Notes under the pieces: generated by a model | Seen by the model: only the letters and a program-made list of their open reading frames with translations | Told to the model about the DNA's origin: nothing | Database searches by the model: none | Made by a program: the position numbers and the translations under genes | Source of the DNA: an uncultured Wenzhouxiangella sp. | GTDB taxonomy: Bacteria; Pseudomonadota; Gammaproteobacteria; Xanthomonadales; Wenzhouxiangellaceae | Assembly (NCBI GenBank): GCA_937876395.1 | Contig: CALEIM010000125.1 | Span: 1 to 11,363 of the forward strand | Direction of reading: 5' to 3' | Length of the DNA stretch: 11,363 nucleotides | Part shown: in pieces, positions 1 to 7,248 of the stretch | Numbering within the stretch: the first letter of the stretch is position 1 | How the letters are laid out: the number at the start of each line of letters is the position of its first letter

Positions 1-1
1 G

Positions 2-103
2 AGTGCGGTTTGCCGAAGCCAAGAAGCGCTTGTCCGGAAACCGTCCGCGCGTGTCTCCGACGGTCCATATTTCCGCCTCCACCATCACTTCGATACGGCC
101 CAT
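2..103 (-). CDS. possible 5' part of an unidentified gene, cut by left edge
   Basis: A minus-strand frame opens with an ATG at 103 and stays open to the window edge, giving 34 residues that begin MGRIEVMVEAEIWTVGDTRG. It would start 15 bp after the stop of the nucleotidyltransferase on the same strand, as expected for an operon partner. Third codon positions are about 70% G/C here, against about 52% in the competing frame that starts at 107, which favours this frame. No convincing Shine-Dalgarno precedes it and I do not recognise the family. It may be a chance ORF; sequence further left is needed to decide. Confidence 0.3.
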   Translation of the reverse strand, partial: MGRIEVMVEAEIWTVGDTRGRFPDKRFLASANRT

Positions 104-118
104 GCATCCGGAAATACA

Positions 119-1156
119 TTAAAGCCGCTCACGGATGCGCCGCCAGTACAGCCCGGCCAGGCCTAAGCGGGAGCCGTCTGGAAAGCGCTGGCGCATATGG
201 GCCGGTGGTGGGAACAGCGATTGGCGAACACGGCGGAATTTGCAGCCCAGGCTCGGTTCGCAGTTCACGGCAAACCACAGGGCGGCGAGACGATGCTTGT
301 GCAGGTTGATCAGGCGACTGGGCCGACGACCGCGACCTGCGGCATCCAGCACACCAAGCTGTTGATCATCTATCGGCGTGGCGAACTGTTCCCGGCTCAG
401 ACGCAGGCTTTCGCCGAGCAGGCCGGCCAGGCCGCGCTCGGTGGCCAGGTCGCAAACCTGCTGGCGTTCGGCTGCATTCATGGCGCGCCACAGCAGATCC
501 TTGTCAAGCAGCCACAGCAGCGGAAAGCGCTCGGCGTAGAGGCGATCGAACCAGTGCATGCTGGCATTCAAGAGCGTGTGAACATTGCTTTGCCCGCGCG
601 CGCCGGCGTCGAGACCGGGCAGGGCGATGGCGTCGGCCCACTGTTCATCAAAGCTCAGGCGATTGCGCAGGCAGGGATGGTTGCGCAGTTTCCAGTGCAG
701 GTCGACCATGGCCCGCCCGCCGGGATAATCGCCAATCCAGGCTTCCTGCTCCATCGGCGTGCCGCCGGCAACGGCGTGCAACGGACGGTAGCCGAGCTGG
801 CCGAGCAGATCGCGCGCGGCAGCGACATTTTCTGCTGCCACCAGCAGATCCATATCACTGCGCGGTCGCTGGGCCGGATGCCGGTAAACCGTCCAGGCCA
901 GGCGCAGACCCTTGAGCGCCAGCGTCGGCACTCCGGCGTTGGCAAGGCCGGCAATGACCCGCTTTTCTTCTGCCAATGTGGCATCAGAAACAACCGGTCG
1001 GCGCTCGTTGAGGCTATTTGCCAGCGCATGAACTTCAGCGCCGATCAGGCCGCGCTCGACGAGCAGGTCTGTGGATCCGATCAGGCGGTGGCGCTTGAGC
1101 CAGCGAAGCTGTTCGCCGGCGTCGCGGCCGCTACTCAGAGTTAGCGAATAAACCAC
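119..1156 (-). CDS. nucleotidyltransferase family protein (PF14907-like)
   Basis: This 345-residue protein looks like an uncharacterised nucleotidyltransferase of the NTP_transf_5 type. Residues 80-106 read as a helix with LKGLRL followed by RPRSDMDLLV, which supplies the paired acidic residues D101 and D103 of the nucleotidyltransferase fold. A third candidate acid is D152 in MVDLHWKL. Relatives often sit in surface-polysaccharide or peptide-modification loci, but their substrates are mostly unknown, so no specific reaction is claimed. The start is a GTG that overlaps the last 16 bases of the VanZ-like gene, which suggests translational coupling within one transcript. No clear ribosome binding site lies before the GTG, and a slightly downstream start is possible. 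A long plus-strand ORF antisense to it is a high-GC shadow. Confidence 0.83.
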   Translation of the reverse strand: MVYSLTLSSGRDAGEQLRWLKRHRLIGSTDLLVERGLIGAEVHALANSLNERRPVVSDATLAEEKRVIAGLANAGVPTLALKGLRLAWTVYRHPAQRPRSDMDLLVAAENVAAARDLLGQLGYRPLHAVAGGTPMEQEAWIGDYPGGRAMVDLHWKLRNHPCLRNRLSFDEQWADAIALPGLDAGARGQSNVHTLLNASMHWFDRLYAERFPLLWLLDKDLLWRAMNAAERQQVCDLATERGLAGLLGESLRLSREQFATPIDDQQLGVLDAAGRGRRPSRLINLHKHRLAALWFAVNCEPSLGCKFRRVRQSLFPPPAHMRQRFPDGSRLGLAGLYWRRIRERL

Positions 1157-1518
1157 AGCAGAAACCGGCCCAGAATCGCGCCGGCCAGGGCGCCGAGGCC
1201 ACCGGCGAGAATGTCGATTGCTAAAAATGAGCGGTCGGGAATGAAGATTTGCGCGATTTCAATCAGCAGGCCCAGCCCGGCCAGAACCGCGGCAATGATC
1301 AGGGTCTTGCGCCAGTCGGCGCCGGTGGCCAGCACCAGCAACAAACCGAGCACGCCGTAGGCAATCAGATGCTTGACCGCCGGCGCAAGATCAATTGGGA
1401 CAATCAGCACGCCGCCGGGCAACAGAGAACCCAGCAGGATGGCGACGATAACCACAGCCGCTGCCAGCCAGCGAGCATGGCTGGCACGATTTGGAGACTT
1501 TGGCTCGACATCATTCAT
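1141..1518 (-). CDS. VanZ-like integral membrane protein
   Basis: A 125-residue membrane protein with about four hydrophobic segments (roughly residues 17-38, 46-66, 71-90 and 98-122). It carries the VanZ-like signature: SLLPGG after the first segment, KHLIAYGVLG in the second, and EIAQIFIPDRSFLAIDILAG before the last. VanZ-like proteins are widespread. The founding member gives low-level teicoplanin resistance, but most are of unknown role, and small ones like this often accompany polysaccharide genes. An ORF extension to 1572 is possible. I prefer the ATG at 1518 because the extra 18 residues (beginning MHVFMVQPDH) do not look like part of the family and a good -10 box lies immediately upstream. 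It is the first gene of a pair with the nucleotidyltransferase, whose start overlaps its end. Confidence 0.85.
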   Translation of the reverse strand: MNDVEPKSPNRASHARWLAAAVVIVAILLGSLLPGGVLIVPIDLAPAVKHLIAYGVLGLLLVLATGADWRKTLIIAAVLAGLGLLIEIAQIFIPDRSFLAIDILAGGLGALAGAILGRFLLWFIR

Positions 1519-1524
1519 GGCAAA

Positions 1525-1530
1525 AGTATA
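1525..1530 (-). promoter_or_regulatory. candidate -10 box for a leaderless vanZ-like transcript
   Basis: On the minus strand TATACT lies only six bases before the ATG at 1518. If it is used, transcription would start at or within a base or two of the start codon and the mRNA would be leaderless. This agrees with the absence of a Shine-Dalgarno. No good -35 box is seen at the right distance, so the call is tentative. Confidence 0.35.
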
Positions 1531-1816
1531 GCGATTGGGAGGGTGGTCTGGTTGGACCATGAAAACATGCATGCGTTGACAGAAATGATCACGACGCGAC
1601 GTTTTTTGTCAGGCGGCGCGCACGGTTTTTAGCGATGGGTTAGAGACAGGGCGAGCGGGGCAGGGGCCTCCCGATGCCGTCAATACAGGGGCGATGCGGT
1701 TGTGAATGGCCTATGCAGCTCTGTTGGAAACCGAAGTGGCATAGCAATTGCATCTTTGAATTCGATTATCAATGTGTCAATCGTTCAAATCGATATTTCA
1801 TAGGGGTGTATTTGCA

Positions 1817-2005
1817 ATGAGTCCAAAAGCTAAATTCCTGCGGAAGGTGGCCGTCGAAATTGAAGTGGCTGAAACAGTAGCGGACGCTTTGCCCGATAAC
1901 GGTCGTGCGCAAGCGCTTCGGGAACTCCGCCAAAGTCTGGAGTGTTTTCCCGAAGATCACGCCTTTTTCAGGATGTGGCAAAAACCGGGGTCAATCAGGG
2001 TTTGA
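1817..2005 (+). CDS. small hypothetical protein (62 aa)
   Basis: A 62-residue ORF beginning MSPKAKFLRKVAVEIEVAET. An upstream in-frame ATG at 1772 exists, but the ATG at 1817 has an AGGGG purine run at 1802-1806, ten bases before it, so it is the better start. The protein is charged and probably helical, with no signal peptide or membrane segment. I do not recognise a family. It stands alone between the divergently oriented VanZ pair and the convergent fucose synthase gene. An antisense ORF over 1769-1981 overlaps it and has no ribosome binding site I could see; one of the two may be real, or neither. Confidence 0.4.
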   Translation: MSPKAKFLRKVAVEIEVAETVADALPDNGRAQALRELRQSLECFPEDHAFFRMWQKPGSIRV

Positions 2006-2055
2006 TTCCAAAGCCGGTCTGCGTGGCGTCTGAAAGGGCTTAGAGCTCGACGCCA

Positions 2056-2997
2056 TCAGGCCCGCAGCGTGTCCCGATTGGCCTGAAACCATTGCCAGGT
2101 CTGCTCAAGCCCGTCTTGAAGACTGATGGACGGCTGCCAGCCGAGGCCTTTCAGCCGCGAAATATCGAGCAGCTTGCGCGGCGTGCCATCGGGTTTTGAC
2201 GGGTCGGTGCGGATTTCGCCGGCAAAGCCGACCACCTCGGCAATCAGGCGCGCCAGTTCCAGGATGGGTATGTCCATGCCCATACCGACGTTGACGAAAG
2301 ATTCATCGGAATAGCGATCCATCAAAAACAGGCAGGCATCGGCCAGATCATCGACGTGCAGAAACTCGCGGCGCGGCGTACCAGTACCCCAGATCACCAC
2401 TTCATCACGATTCTCCTGCCGGGCCTCGTCGAGGCGCCGGATCAGCGCGGGCAGAACGTGTGAGTTTTCAGGGTGAAAGTTATCGCCCGGGCCGTAAAGA
2501 TTGGTCGGCATCAGGCTGATGGCGTCAAAGCCGTACTGACGCCGATAGGCCTGGCAGAGTTTGATGCCGGCAATCTTGGCCACCGCATACCACTCATTGG
2601 TTGGCTCCAGCGGGCCGGTGAGCAGGTGCTCTTCGCGCATAGGCTGCGGCGCTTCGCGCGGATAGATGCACGACGAACCCAAAAACAGCAGCTTTTTCGC
2701 GCCGTGCTTCCAGGCCGAGTGAATCACGTTGTTCTGGATGACCAGGTTGTCGTGCAGAAACTCGGCCGGGTAGCTGGAGTTGGCCTGAATGCCGCCCACC
2801 CGGGCCGCGGCCATGAACACATATTCCGGCTGTTGCGCAGCAAACCAGTGATCGACCGCTGCCTGATCGGTCAGATCCAGTTCTGCGCGCGGCGGTGCCA
2901 ACACCTTAGCGAAATCAGCCTGAGCCAACGCCCGGCAGATTGCGCTGCCGACCATACCCTGACCACCGGCCACAAAAATGCGGCTGTCCTGCTTCAT
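2056..2997 (-). CDS. fcl: GDP-L-fucose synthase
   Basis: This 313-residue short-chain dehydrogenase/reductase-type epimerase-reductase converts GDP-4-keto-6-deoxy-D-mannose to GDP-L-fucose with NADPH in the cytoplasm, supplying fucose for surface polysaccharides. The dinucleotide-binding motif GGQGMVG covers residues 11-17. The catalytic set is visible: S108 in GSSCIYP, Y137 and K141 in NEWYAVAKIAG, C110, and H180 in NSHVLPALIRR, matching S107/Y136/K140/C109/H179 of the E. coli enzyme. Length is usual for the family. I chose the ATG at 2997 rather than an in-frame start at 3066 because MKQDSRIFVAGG puts the nucleotide-binding motif at the normal distance from the N-terminus. The usual partner, GDP-mannose 4,6-dehydratase (gmd), is not in the window. 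The gene is divergent from ppc. Confidence 0.97.
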   Translation of the reverse strand: MKQDSRIFVAGGQGMVGSAICRALAQADFAKVLAPPRAELDLTDQAAVDHWFAAQQPEYVFMAAARVGGIQANSSYPAEFLHDNLVIQNNVIHSAWKHGAKKLLFLGSSCIYPREAPQPMREEHLLTGPLEPTNEWYAVAKIAGIKLCQAYRRQYGFDAISLMPTNLYGPGDNFHPENSHVLPALIRRLDEARQENRDEVVIWGTGTPRREFLHVDDLADACLFLMDRYSDESFVNVGMGMDIPILELARLIAEVVGFAGEIRTDPSKPDGTPRKLLDISRLKGLGWQPSISLQDGLEQTWQWFQANRDTLRA

Positions 2998-3103
2998 CTG
3001 CTGTACCCCGTTACTATTCCGAGCGGTCATCCGCCGGGTTATAACTCTTGGCAAGGACGCTGCCATTGCCGGCGAGCCCAGGCAGTTCGTCGGCCACGTC
3101 GGG

Positions 3104-3148
3104 CCGACCTACGGTTCGGGAGCAGTAGGTCGGGGCGACGTCCCCGAC
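3104..3148. repeat. REP-like palindromic element in the fcl-ppc divergent spacer
   Basis: Two overlapping inverted repeats share one arm. CCGACCTAC (3104-3112) pairs with GTAGGTCGG (3125-3133), while GTCGGGG (3129-3135) pairs with CCCCGAC (3142-3148). The two hairpins are mutually exclusive. GTAGGTCGGGG-type palindromes resemble the repetitive extragenic palindromes scattered in many proteobacteria. Only one copy is in this window, so the repeat status is inferred from the sequence type. Confidence 0.5.
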
Positions 3149-3197
3149 GGTCCATGCTTATCATGCAGAACTTGACCCAGGCATTTGAGCACTGCCC

Positions 3198-5906
3198 ATG
3201 AAACGCCAGGAGATTGATTTTCCAGCCGAGCACCAGGCGCTGCGTGATGATGTCAGTCTGCTCGGCGGCATGATTGGCGAGCTGCTGGTCGAGCAGTGTG
3301 GGCAAGCGCTGTTCGAGCGCGTTGAGGCGGCCCGTCTGGCGGCGATTGCCCGGCGCGCAGGAGAGGATGACGGCGCGGCACTCGGCGAGCTGTGCCGGGT
3401 TGATGACGCGGTGGAAGCAGCGGCTTTCGTACGCGCCTTCACCGCCTGGTTCCGGATGGTCAATCTGGCCGAGCAGGTGCATCGCATCCGCCGTCGGCGT
3501 GAATACATGGCGGACGGGGAGGGCGTTCAGCCCGACTCGCTGGCCGATGTTTTTGCAGCTCTGGCTTCAGAAGGGCACTCCTGGCCGGCGCTGCGTGAAA
3601 CCCTGGACGAGTTGCTGGTCGAGCCGGTCTTTACCGCGCACCCCACGGAAGCCACGCGCCGTTCCATCCTTGAGAAAGAGCAGCGCATGGCGCGTTATCT
3701 GGTCGAGCGCCTTGACCCCGGATTACCGATCAGCGTCGCCCGGCGCCTGATCGACCGGGTGCGCATGGAGCAGACCATTGCATGGCAGACCGCCGAGCAG
3801 CCGCACGAGCGCCCGAGCGTGGCCGACGAGGCCGAACACGCGCACTACTATCTGGCCAATGTGCTGTATCGCGTCGCTCCGGTGCTGCATGAAAATCTGG
3901 CCGAGGCGGCCAGCCGGGCCTGGGGCGTGGACCTGTGGCCCGGCGATCTGCCGTCGGTGCTGCGGTTTGCTTCCTGGGTGGGCGGCGATATGGACGGCAA
4001 TCCTGCCGTCAGCGGCCAGACCGTGGTCGAAACCCTGAGCGAGCAGCGGCGTCAGGTGATTGGCAACTACCGCCAGGAAGTACAGCGCCTCAATCGTCTC
4101 CTCAGCCAGACCGGAGGCCGTGTTGCAGTCAGCGCCGCCCTGACCGAGCGGATTGCCGACTATCGCCGGCGCCTGCCGCAGATTGCCGAGGATATCCCGG
4201 CCCGCCATGCCGACATGCCCTACCGCGTGCTGCTGTATCTGATCGAGGCGCGCCTGGCTGAGAGCCTGAGTGACGGTGAAAACGGCTATCGGCAGGTTGC
4301 TGAGTTCGCCGCCGATCTGAACTGTATTGCCGACAGCCTGAAAGCCAACCGCGGGCAGCGCGCCGGTCTGTATCCGCTCGGCCGTTTGCATCGGCGTGTG
4401 GATATTTTCGGCTTTCATCTGGCCGCACTCGATCTGCGCGTTGACTCAGGGGATTTGCACGCCGCCGTCGCCGAGCTGTTGGATGATGCCGACTGGCCTG
4501 AGCGCAAACCGGCCGAGCGCCTGCAGTATCTGCGCGATGCCTTGCAGCGTTCGGCAATTCCTGAACTGGACAGTCACCTATCCAATCCCAGGCCCAGCCA
4601 CCCGGTCATCGGCCTGCTGGCGGCTGCCGCCCGGGCGCACGAGCAGTTTGGCGAGCGTTCAATCAGCACTCTGATCATTTCAATGAGCCGCAGCGCCGAC
4701 GACATTCTGGCCGCCTGGTTCATGGCTCGCGCGGCCGGGGTGGACGCGGACGGCCTGGATATCGTGCCGCTGTTTGAAACCGTCGATGACTTGAAAGCGG
4801 CCGAACACGTCATGGCCGGGCTGCTGGATTTTGCGCCCTGGCGCGCGCTGCTCGCCGCACGCGGCAATCGCCAGACGATCATGCTCGGCTACTCCGATTC
4901 CAGCAAGGACGGCGGCATGGCCGCCTCACGCTGGGCACTGCACGATGCCCAGCACAAACTGCTTGGCCTGTTCAGGCAGCACGACATCAAGCTGAGTTTC
5001 TTTCACGGCCGCGGCGGCACCGTAGGCCGAGGAGGCAGCAAGACACCGCGCGCCGTTCTGGCCGCCCCGGCCGGATCAGTGGCCGGTCGCCTGCGCATGA
5101 CCGAGCAGGGCGAAGTCATTCACCGTAAATACGGTCTGCGCCCGATTGCCGTGCGCAACCTTGAACAAAGTGTTGGGGCCGTTATCAGGGCCGGAATTTC
5201 TGAAGAAAAAGTCGAGCAGCCCTCCTGGCAGCGGGCGATGGGCCGACTCGCCGATCTGTCGCGCGATGCCTACCGCGAGCTGGTTTACGCCGGGAAAGAT
5301 TTCGACGGCTATTTCCGCCTGGCCACACCGATTGACGTGATTGAGCGAATGCGCATCGGTTCCCGCCCGGCATCGCGGTCCGGTGCGGTCGGCATAACAG
5401 GTTTGCGCGCCATCCCCTGGGTGTTTGCCTGGGGGCAATCTCGCCAGAACCTGCCCGGCTGGTTCGGCCTGGGCTCCGGGCTGGAGCGCCTGGTCGACGA
5501 AATCGGCCTGCAGTCCGCCGAGAGAATGGAGCGAGACTGGCTGTTTTTCTCCAACTTGCTCGATGACGCCGAAATGGCCATGGCCAAAGCCGATATCGGC
5601 ATCGGCCAGCTGTACGCTTCACTGGCCGGCGGTCTGGGTGAGCGCTTCTTTCCAATCATCGAAGCCGAGTTTGCGCGCACCCGCAGCATGATCTGCCAAA
5701 TCAAGGGTCAGAACGAACTGCTCGACGGCGATCCCACCCTCAAACGCTCCATCCTGCTGCGCAACCCCTACGTAGATCCAATGAGCTTCAGTCAAGTCGA
5801 CCTGCTGCGCCGCTGGCGCGCCGACGACCGCCGCGACGAGGCCCTGGCAGAAGCTCTGATCGAAAGCGTCCACGGCATCTCTCAGGGGCTGCAGAACACC
5901 GGCTGA
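3198..5906 (+). CDS. ppc: phosphoenolpyruvate carboxylase
   Basis: This 902-residue cytoplasmic enzyme carboxylates phosphoenolpyruvate with bicarbonate to oxaloacetate, refilling the TCA cycle. Both active-site signatures are present: VFTAHPTEATRRS with H148 (E. coli H138), and FHGRGGTVGRGGS with H603, R605 and R611 (E. coli H579, R581, R587). The conserved stretch GYSDSSKDGG lies at 564-573. The protein ends in QNTG with N900 at the place of E. coli N881, which binds the allosteric inhibitor aspartate, so aspartate feedback is likely. Length is slightly above the 883 residues of E. coli and nothing appears broken. The ATG at 3198 is the only sensible start, although the ribosome binding site is weak. 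A TATCAT box at 3159-3164 could be a -10, but no matching -35 is clear. The tRNA-Thr gene follows 92 bp downstream with its own promoter. Confidence 0.98.
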   Translation: MKRQEIDFPAEHQALRDDVSLLGGMIGELLVEQCGQALFERVEAARLAAIARRAGEDDGAALGELCRVDDAVEAAAFVRAFTAWFRMVNLAEQVHRIRRRREYMADGEGVQPDSLADVFAALASEGHSWPALRETLDELLVEPVFTAHPTEATRRSILEKEQRMARYLVERLDPGLPISVARRLIDRVRMEQTIAWQTAEQPHERPSVADEAEHAHYYLANVLYRVAPVLHENLAEAASRAWGVDLWPGDLPSVLRFASWVGGDMDGNPAVSGQTVVETLSEQRRQVIGNYRQEVQRLNRLLSQTGGRVAVSAALTERIADYRRRLPQIAEDIPARHADMPYRVLLYLIEARLAESLSDGENGYRQVAEFAADLNCIADSLKANRGQRAGLYPLGRLHRRVDIFGFHLAALDLRVDSGDLHAAVAELLDDADWPERKPAERLQYLRDALQRSAIPELDSHLSNPRPSHPVIGLLAAAARAHEQFGERSISTLIISMSRSADDILAAWFMARAAGVDADGLDIVPLFETVDDLKAAEHVMAGLLDFAPWRALLAARGNRQTIMLGYSDSSKDGGMAASRWALHDAQHKLLGLFRQHDIKLSFFHGRGGTVGRGGSKTPRAVLAAPAGSVAGRLRMTEQGEVIHRKYGLRPIAVRNLEQSVGAVIRAGISEEKVEQPSWQRAMGRLADLSRDAYRELVYAGKDFDGYFRLATPIDVIERMRIGSRPASRSGAVGITGLRAIPWVFAWGQSRQNLPGWFGLGSGLERLVDEIGLQSAERMERDWLFFSNLLDDAEMAMAKADIGIGQLYASLAGGLGERFFPIIEAEFARTRSMICQIKGQNELLDGDPTLKRSILLRNPYVDPMSFSQVDLLRRWRADDRRDEALAEALIESVHGISQGLQNTG

Positions 5907-5953
5907 TCTCGACACTCAACCCCTCACCCACGCCCACGACACGCCGCTGAAAC

Positions 5954-5983
5954 CTGACATGCCAGACCCGAAAACGGTATAAT
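5954..5983 (+). promoter_or_regulatory. sigma70-type promoter of tRNA-Thr
   Basis: CTGACA at 5954-5959 (five of six bases of TTGACA) and a perfect TATAAT at 5978-5983 are separated by 18 bases. A G/C-rich stretch (gccgcc) follows the -10, as in stable-RNA promoters under stringent control. The tRNA begins 15 bases after the -10. Confidence 0.78.
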
Positions 5984-5998
5984 CTGCCGCCTTCCGGC

Positions 5999-6074
<76 letters not shown>

Positions 6075-6161
6075 GTTTTCCAGCCAGCCCCATATTTTCT
6101 GTAGGAACCTCACTTGGCGCGCCCAATTCGAACTCCCGACGGATAACAATTTCAGTTCGAA

Positions 6162-6231
6162 CCGAGCCGCAGGCGAGCTCGCTGGCGCGCAGCGACAGCC
6201 CGCAGGGCAAGGCCGCGCCAGCGGCCGCAGC
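6162..6231. repeat. 70-bp GC-rich palindromic element, copy 1
   Basis: This segment lies between a T-loop-like gttcgaa (ending 6161) and the tRNA 3' end (aatctctcc from 6232). A 10-bp stem CGCTGGCGCG (6180-6189) / CGCGCCAGCG (6214-6223) encloses a smaller hairpin GCCC-gca-GGGC. A self-palindromic GCGAGCTCGC precedes the stem. It contains no ORF that looks genuine. Confidence 0.7.
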
Positions 6232-6337
6232 AATCTCTCCACCGGCACCAGTTTTCCAGCCAGCCCCATATTTTCTGTAGGAACCTCACTTGGCGCGCCC
6301 AATTCGAACTCCCGACGGATAACAATTTCAGTTCGAA

Positions 6338-6407
6338 CCGAGCCGCAGGCGAGCTCGCTGGCGCGCAGCGACAGCCCGCAGGGCAAGGCCGCGCCAGCGG
6401 CCGCAGC
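6338..6407. repeat. 70-bp GC-rich palindromic element, copy 2
   Basis: Identical to the element at 6162-6231 and carried by the second tandem unit. The 10-bp stem arms lie at 6356-6365 and 6390-6399. Confidence 0.7.
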
Positions 6408-6503
6408 AATCTCTCCACCGGCACCAGTTTTCCCCTATAGTATCAGCGCTTTATAGCGGCCCGGGGCACCTCCGGGCCTTGCGAGTGTACGGGCAGTAAG
6501 TAC
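6408..6503 (+). repeat. left long direct repeat flanking the hicBA cassette
   Basis: This stretch of tRNA 3' end plus about 75 bp of following DNA recurs, with differences, at 7230-7322. Best-conserved blocks are ctctccaccggcacca, tatcagcgctttatagcgg (6441-6459 = 7263-7281) and acctccgggccttgcg (6468-6483 = 7288-7303). It contains a 7-bp hairpin GGCCCGG/CCGGGCC at 6458-6478 with no T-run after it. The pair bracket the hic genes, as attachment-site repeats would. Confidence 0.85.
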
Positions 6504-6544
6504 GGGAATGGCATTTTTCGGGCGTTTTTCGTGGTGTGAAACGA

Positions 6545-6563
6545 ATCACATAGCAATTGTGAT
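6545..6563. promoter_or_regulatory. candidate operator/promoter of hicBA
   Basis: ATCACA-7 nt-TGTGAT is a perfect 6-bp inverted repeat 44 bp before the HicB-like start. It overlaps an extended -10-like TGTGATACT (6558-6566). HicB-type antitoxins commonly repress their own operon by binding such inverted repeats. Binding here is inferred only. Confidence 0.35.
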
Positions 6564-6606
6564 ACTCTTCAAAGATTGCAATCTGCTGTAAAACATTGGG
6601 CGATGC

Positions 6607-6897
6607 ATGTTTAAAAATCTCGCAAACTTTCTCGGACTCCGTAAACGCCAAAGTATCTTCGTTCGCTGTTGCTGGGACGAAGAGGCTGGCGTGTGGTATG
6701 TGGCTGAATCATCTATTGATGGATTGGCCGCAGATGCCGAATCTATCGATCAGCTGCTCTGCAAGATCAGGCCAATGATTGCTGACTTGATTGAAGATCA
6801 GCGAAACGACGAAGGCTCGTCTAACGATGGTGCCGGATCAATTCCGTTCGACTTGCTAGTGAATGGCGGCTCGAGGGGGCAGCTCCATCACTGCTGA
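6607..6897 (+). CDS. hicB: HicB-like antitoxin (DUF1902-type)
   Basis: A 96-residue protein whose first 70 residues fit the DUF1902/HicB-like partial RNase H fold: IFVRCCWDEEAGVWYVAESSI, then DGLAADAESIDQLLCKIRPMIADLIED. In this family the domain neutralises the HicA toxin it is encoded with. The C-terminal part (after about residue 72) is poorly conserved and shows no obvious DNA-binding helix-turn-helix, although IPFDLLV resembles the tail of related proteins. The ATG at 6607 has only a weak purine run before it. HicA starts 27 bp after its stop, so the two form an operon with antitoxin first. The pair lies between tRNA-derived direct repeats. Confidence 0.77.
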   Translation: MFKNLANFLGLRKRQSIFVRCCWDEEAGVWYVAESSIDGLAADAESIDQLLCKIRPMIADLIEDQRNDEGSSNDGAGSIPFDLLVNGGSRGQLHHC

Positions 6898-6924
6898 TTT
6901 GGTCAGGGTCCGGCTGGGGGGTCT

Positions 6925-7119
6925 GTGGATTCGTTTACTCCGAAACTAAAAAAGCTTCTCAAGGATTTTGGATGCGTGTTCCACAGGCAAGGGACCGGAG
7001 ACCACGAAATCTGGAGAAATCCCGCCAACGGTAAAAAAACGACTGTGGATAACTGTATCAAGTCGAGGCACACTGCGAACCGTGTGCTTAATCAGCTTGG
7101 GTTTGATAAGCAGTTCTAA
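6925..7119 (+). CDS. hicA: HicA-type mRNA interferase toxin
   Basis: A 64-residue double-stranded-RNA-binding-like toxin that cleaves translated mRNA when free of HicB. The fold is recognisable from LKKLLKDFGCVFHRQGTGDHEIWRNP, where H27 in GDHEIW is the expected catalytic histidine, and from the C-terminal KSRHTANRVLNQLGF, which matches the family's closing helix. Length is typical. Translation begins at a GTG (6925) behind a G-rich run (about 6916-6921) that can act as ribosome binding site. No lesion is visible, so the toxin is probably functional and would stabilise the region against loss. Confidence 0.87.
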   Translation: MDSFTPKLKKLLKDFGCVFHRQGTGDHEIWRNPANGKKTTVDNCIKSRHTANRVLNQLGFDKQF

Positions 7120-7143
7120 CGGGTTTCGCCCGCGTTTCGTTCA

Positions 7144-7248
7144 ATTCGTAATGCGTAGGTTAGGAGTTCGAACCGAGCCGCAGGCGAGCTCGCTGGCGCG
7201 CAGGGCAAGGCCGCGCCAGCGGCCACAGCAACCTCTCCACCGGCACCA
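7144..7248 (+). pseudogene. interrupted tRNA-Thr 3' remnant, attR-like
   Basis: Bases 7144-7172 match tRNA-Thr 6029-6057 at 27 of 29 positions, starting in the anticodon arm, and 7230-7248 match tRNA 6056-6074 at 18 of 19. Between them sit 57 inserted bases, so the T loop is split. A half tRNA that starts at the anticodon loop is what many tyrosine-integrase elements leave at the distal attachment site. No acceptor or D arm is present, so it cannot make a tRNA. Confidence 0.8.
7173..7229. repeat. GC-rich palindromic element, 57-bp variant
   Basis: This is the same element as at 6162-6231, lacking 13 bases (the inner gcgacagcccgca) and with one change near the end (ggccaca for ggccgca). The stem arms CGCTGGCGCG and CGCGCCAGCG are both intact. 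It occupies the same place relative to the tRNA T loop as the other copies. The 13-base loss lies between two gca triplets, consistent with slippage. Confidence 0.7.

Noticed and set aside
57..68. ccgacggtccat also found at 3145-3156 in the REP-like region
   Set aside because: A 12-base match without the palindromic arms is within chance expectation and gives no second REP copy.
197..1144. 315-codon plus-strand ORF
   Set aside because: It lies exactly antisense to the nucleotidyltransferase, whose motifs are clear; long antisense frames are common in GC-rich DNA.
1739..1751. catagcaattg shared with the hicBA upstream region (6549-6559)
   Set aside because: An 11-base match between two places is expected by chance several times in a window of this size.
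1769..1981. Minus-strand 70-codon ORF opposite the small ORF at 1817
   Set aside because: It has no visible ribosome binding site and no recognisable features; the plus-strand frame has a purine run at fair spacing.
3723..4418. 231-codon minus-strand ORF inside ppc
   Set aside because: It is antisense to an intact PEP carboxylase domain and shows no family features.
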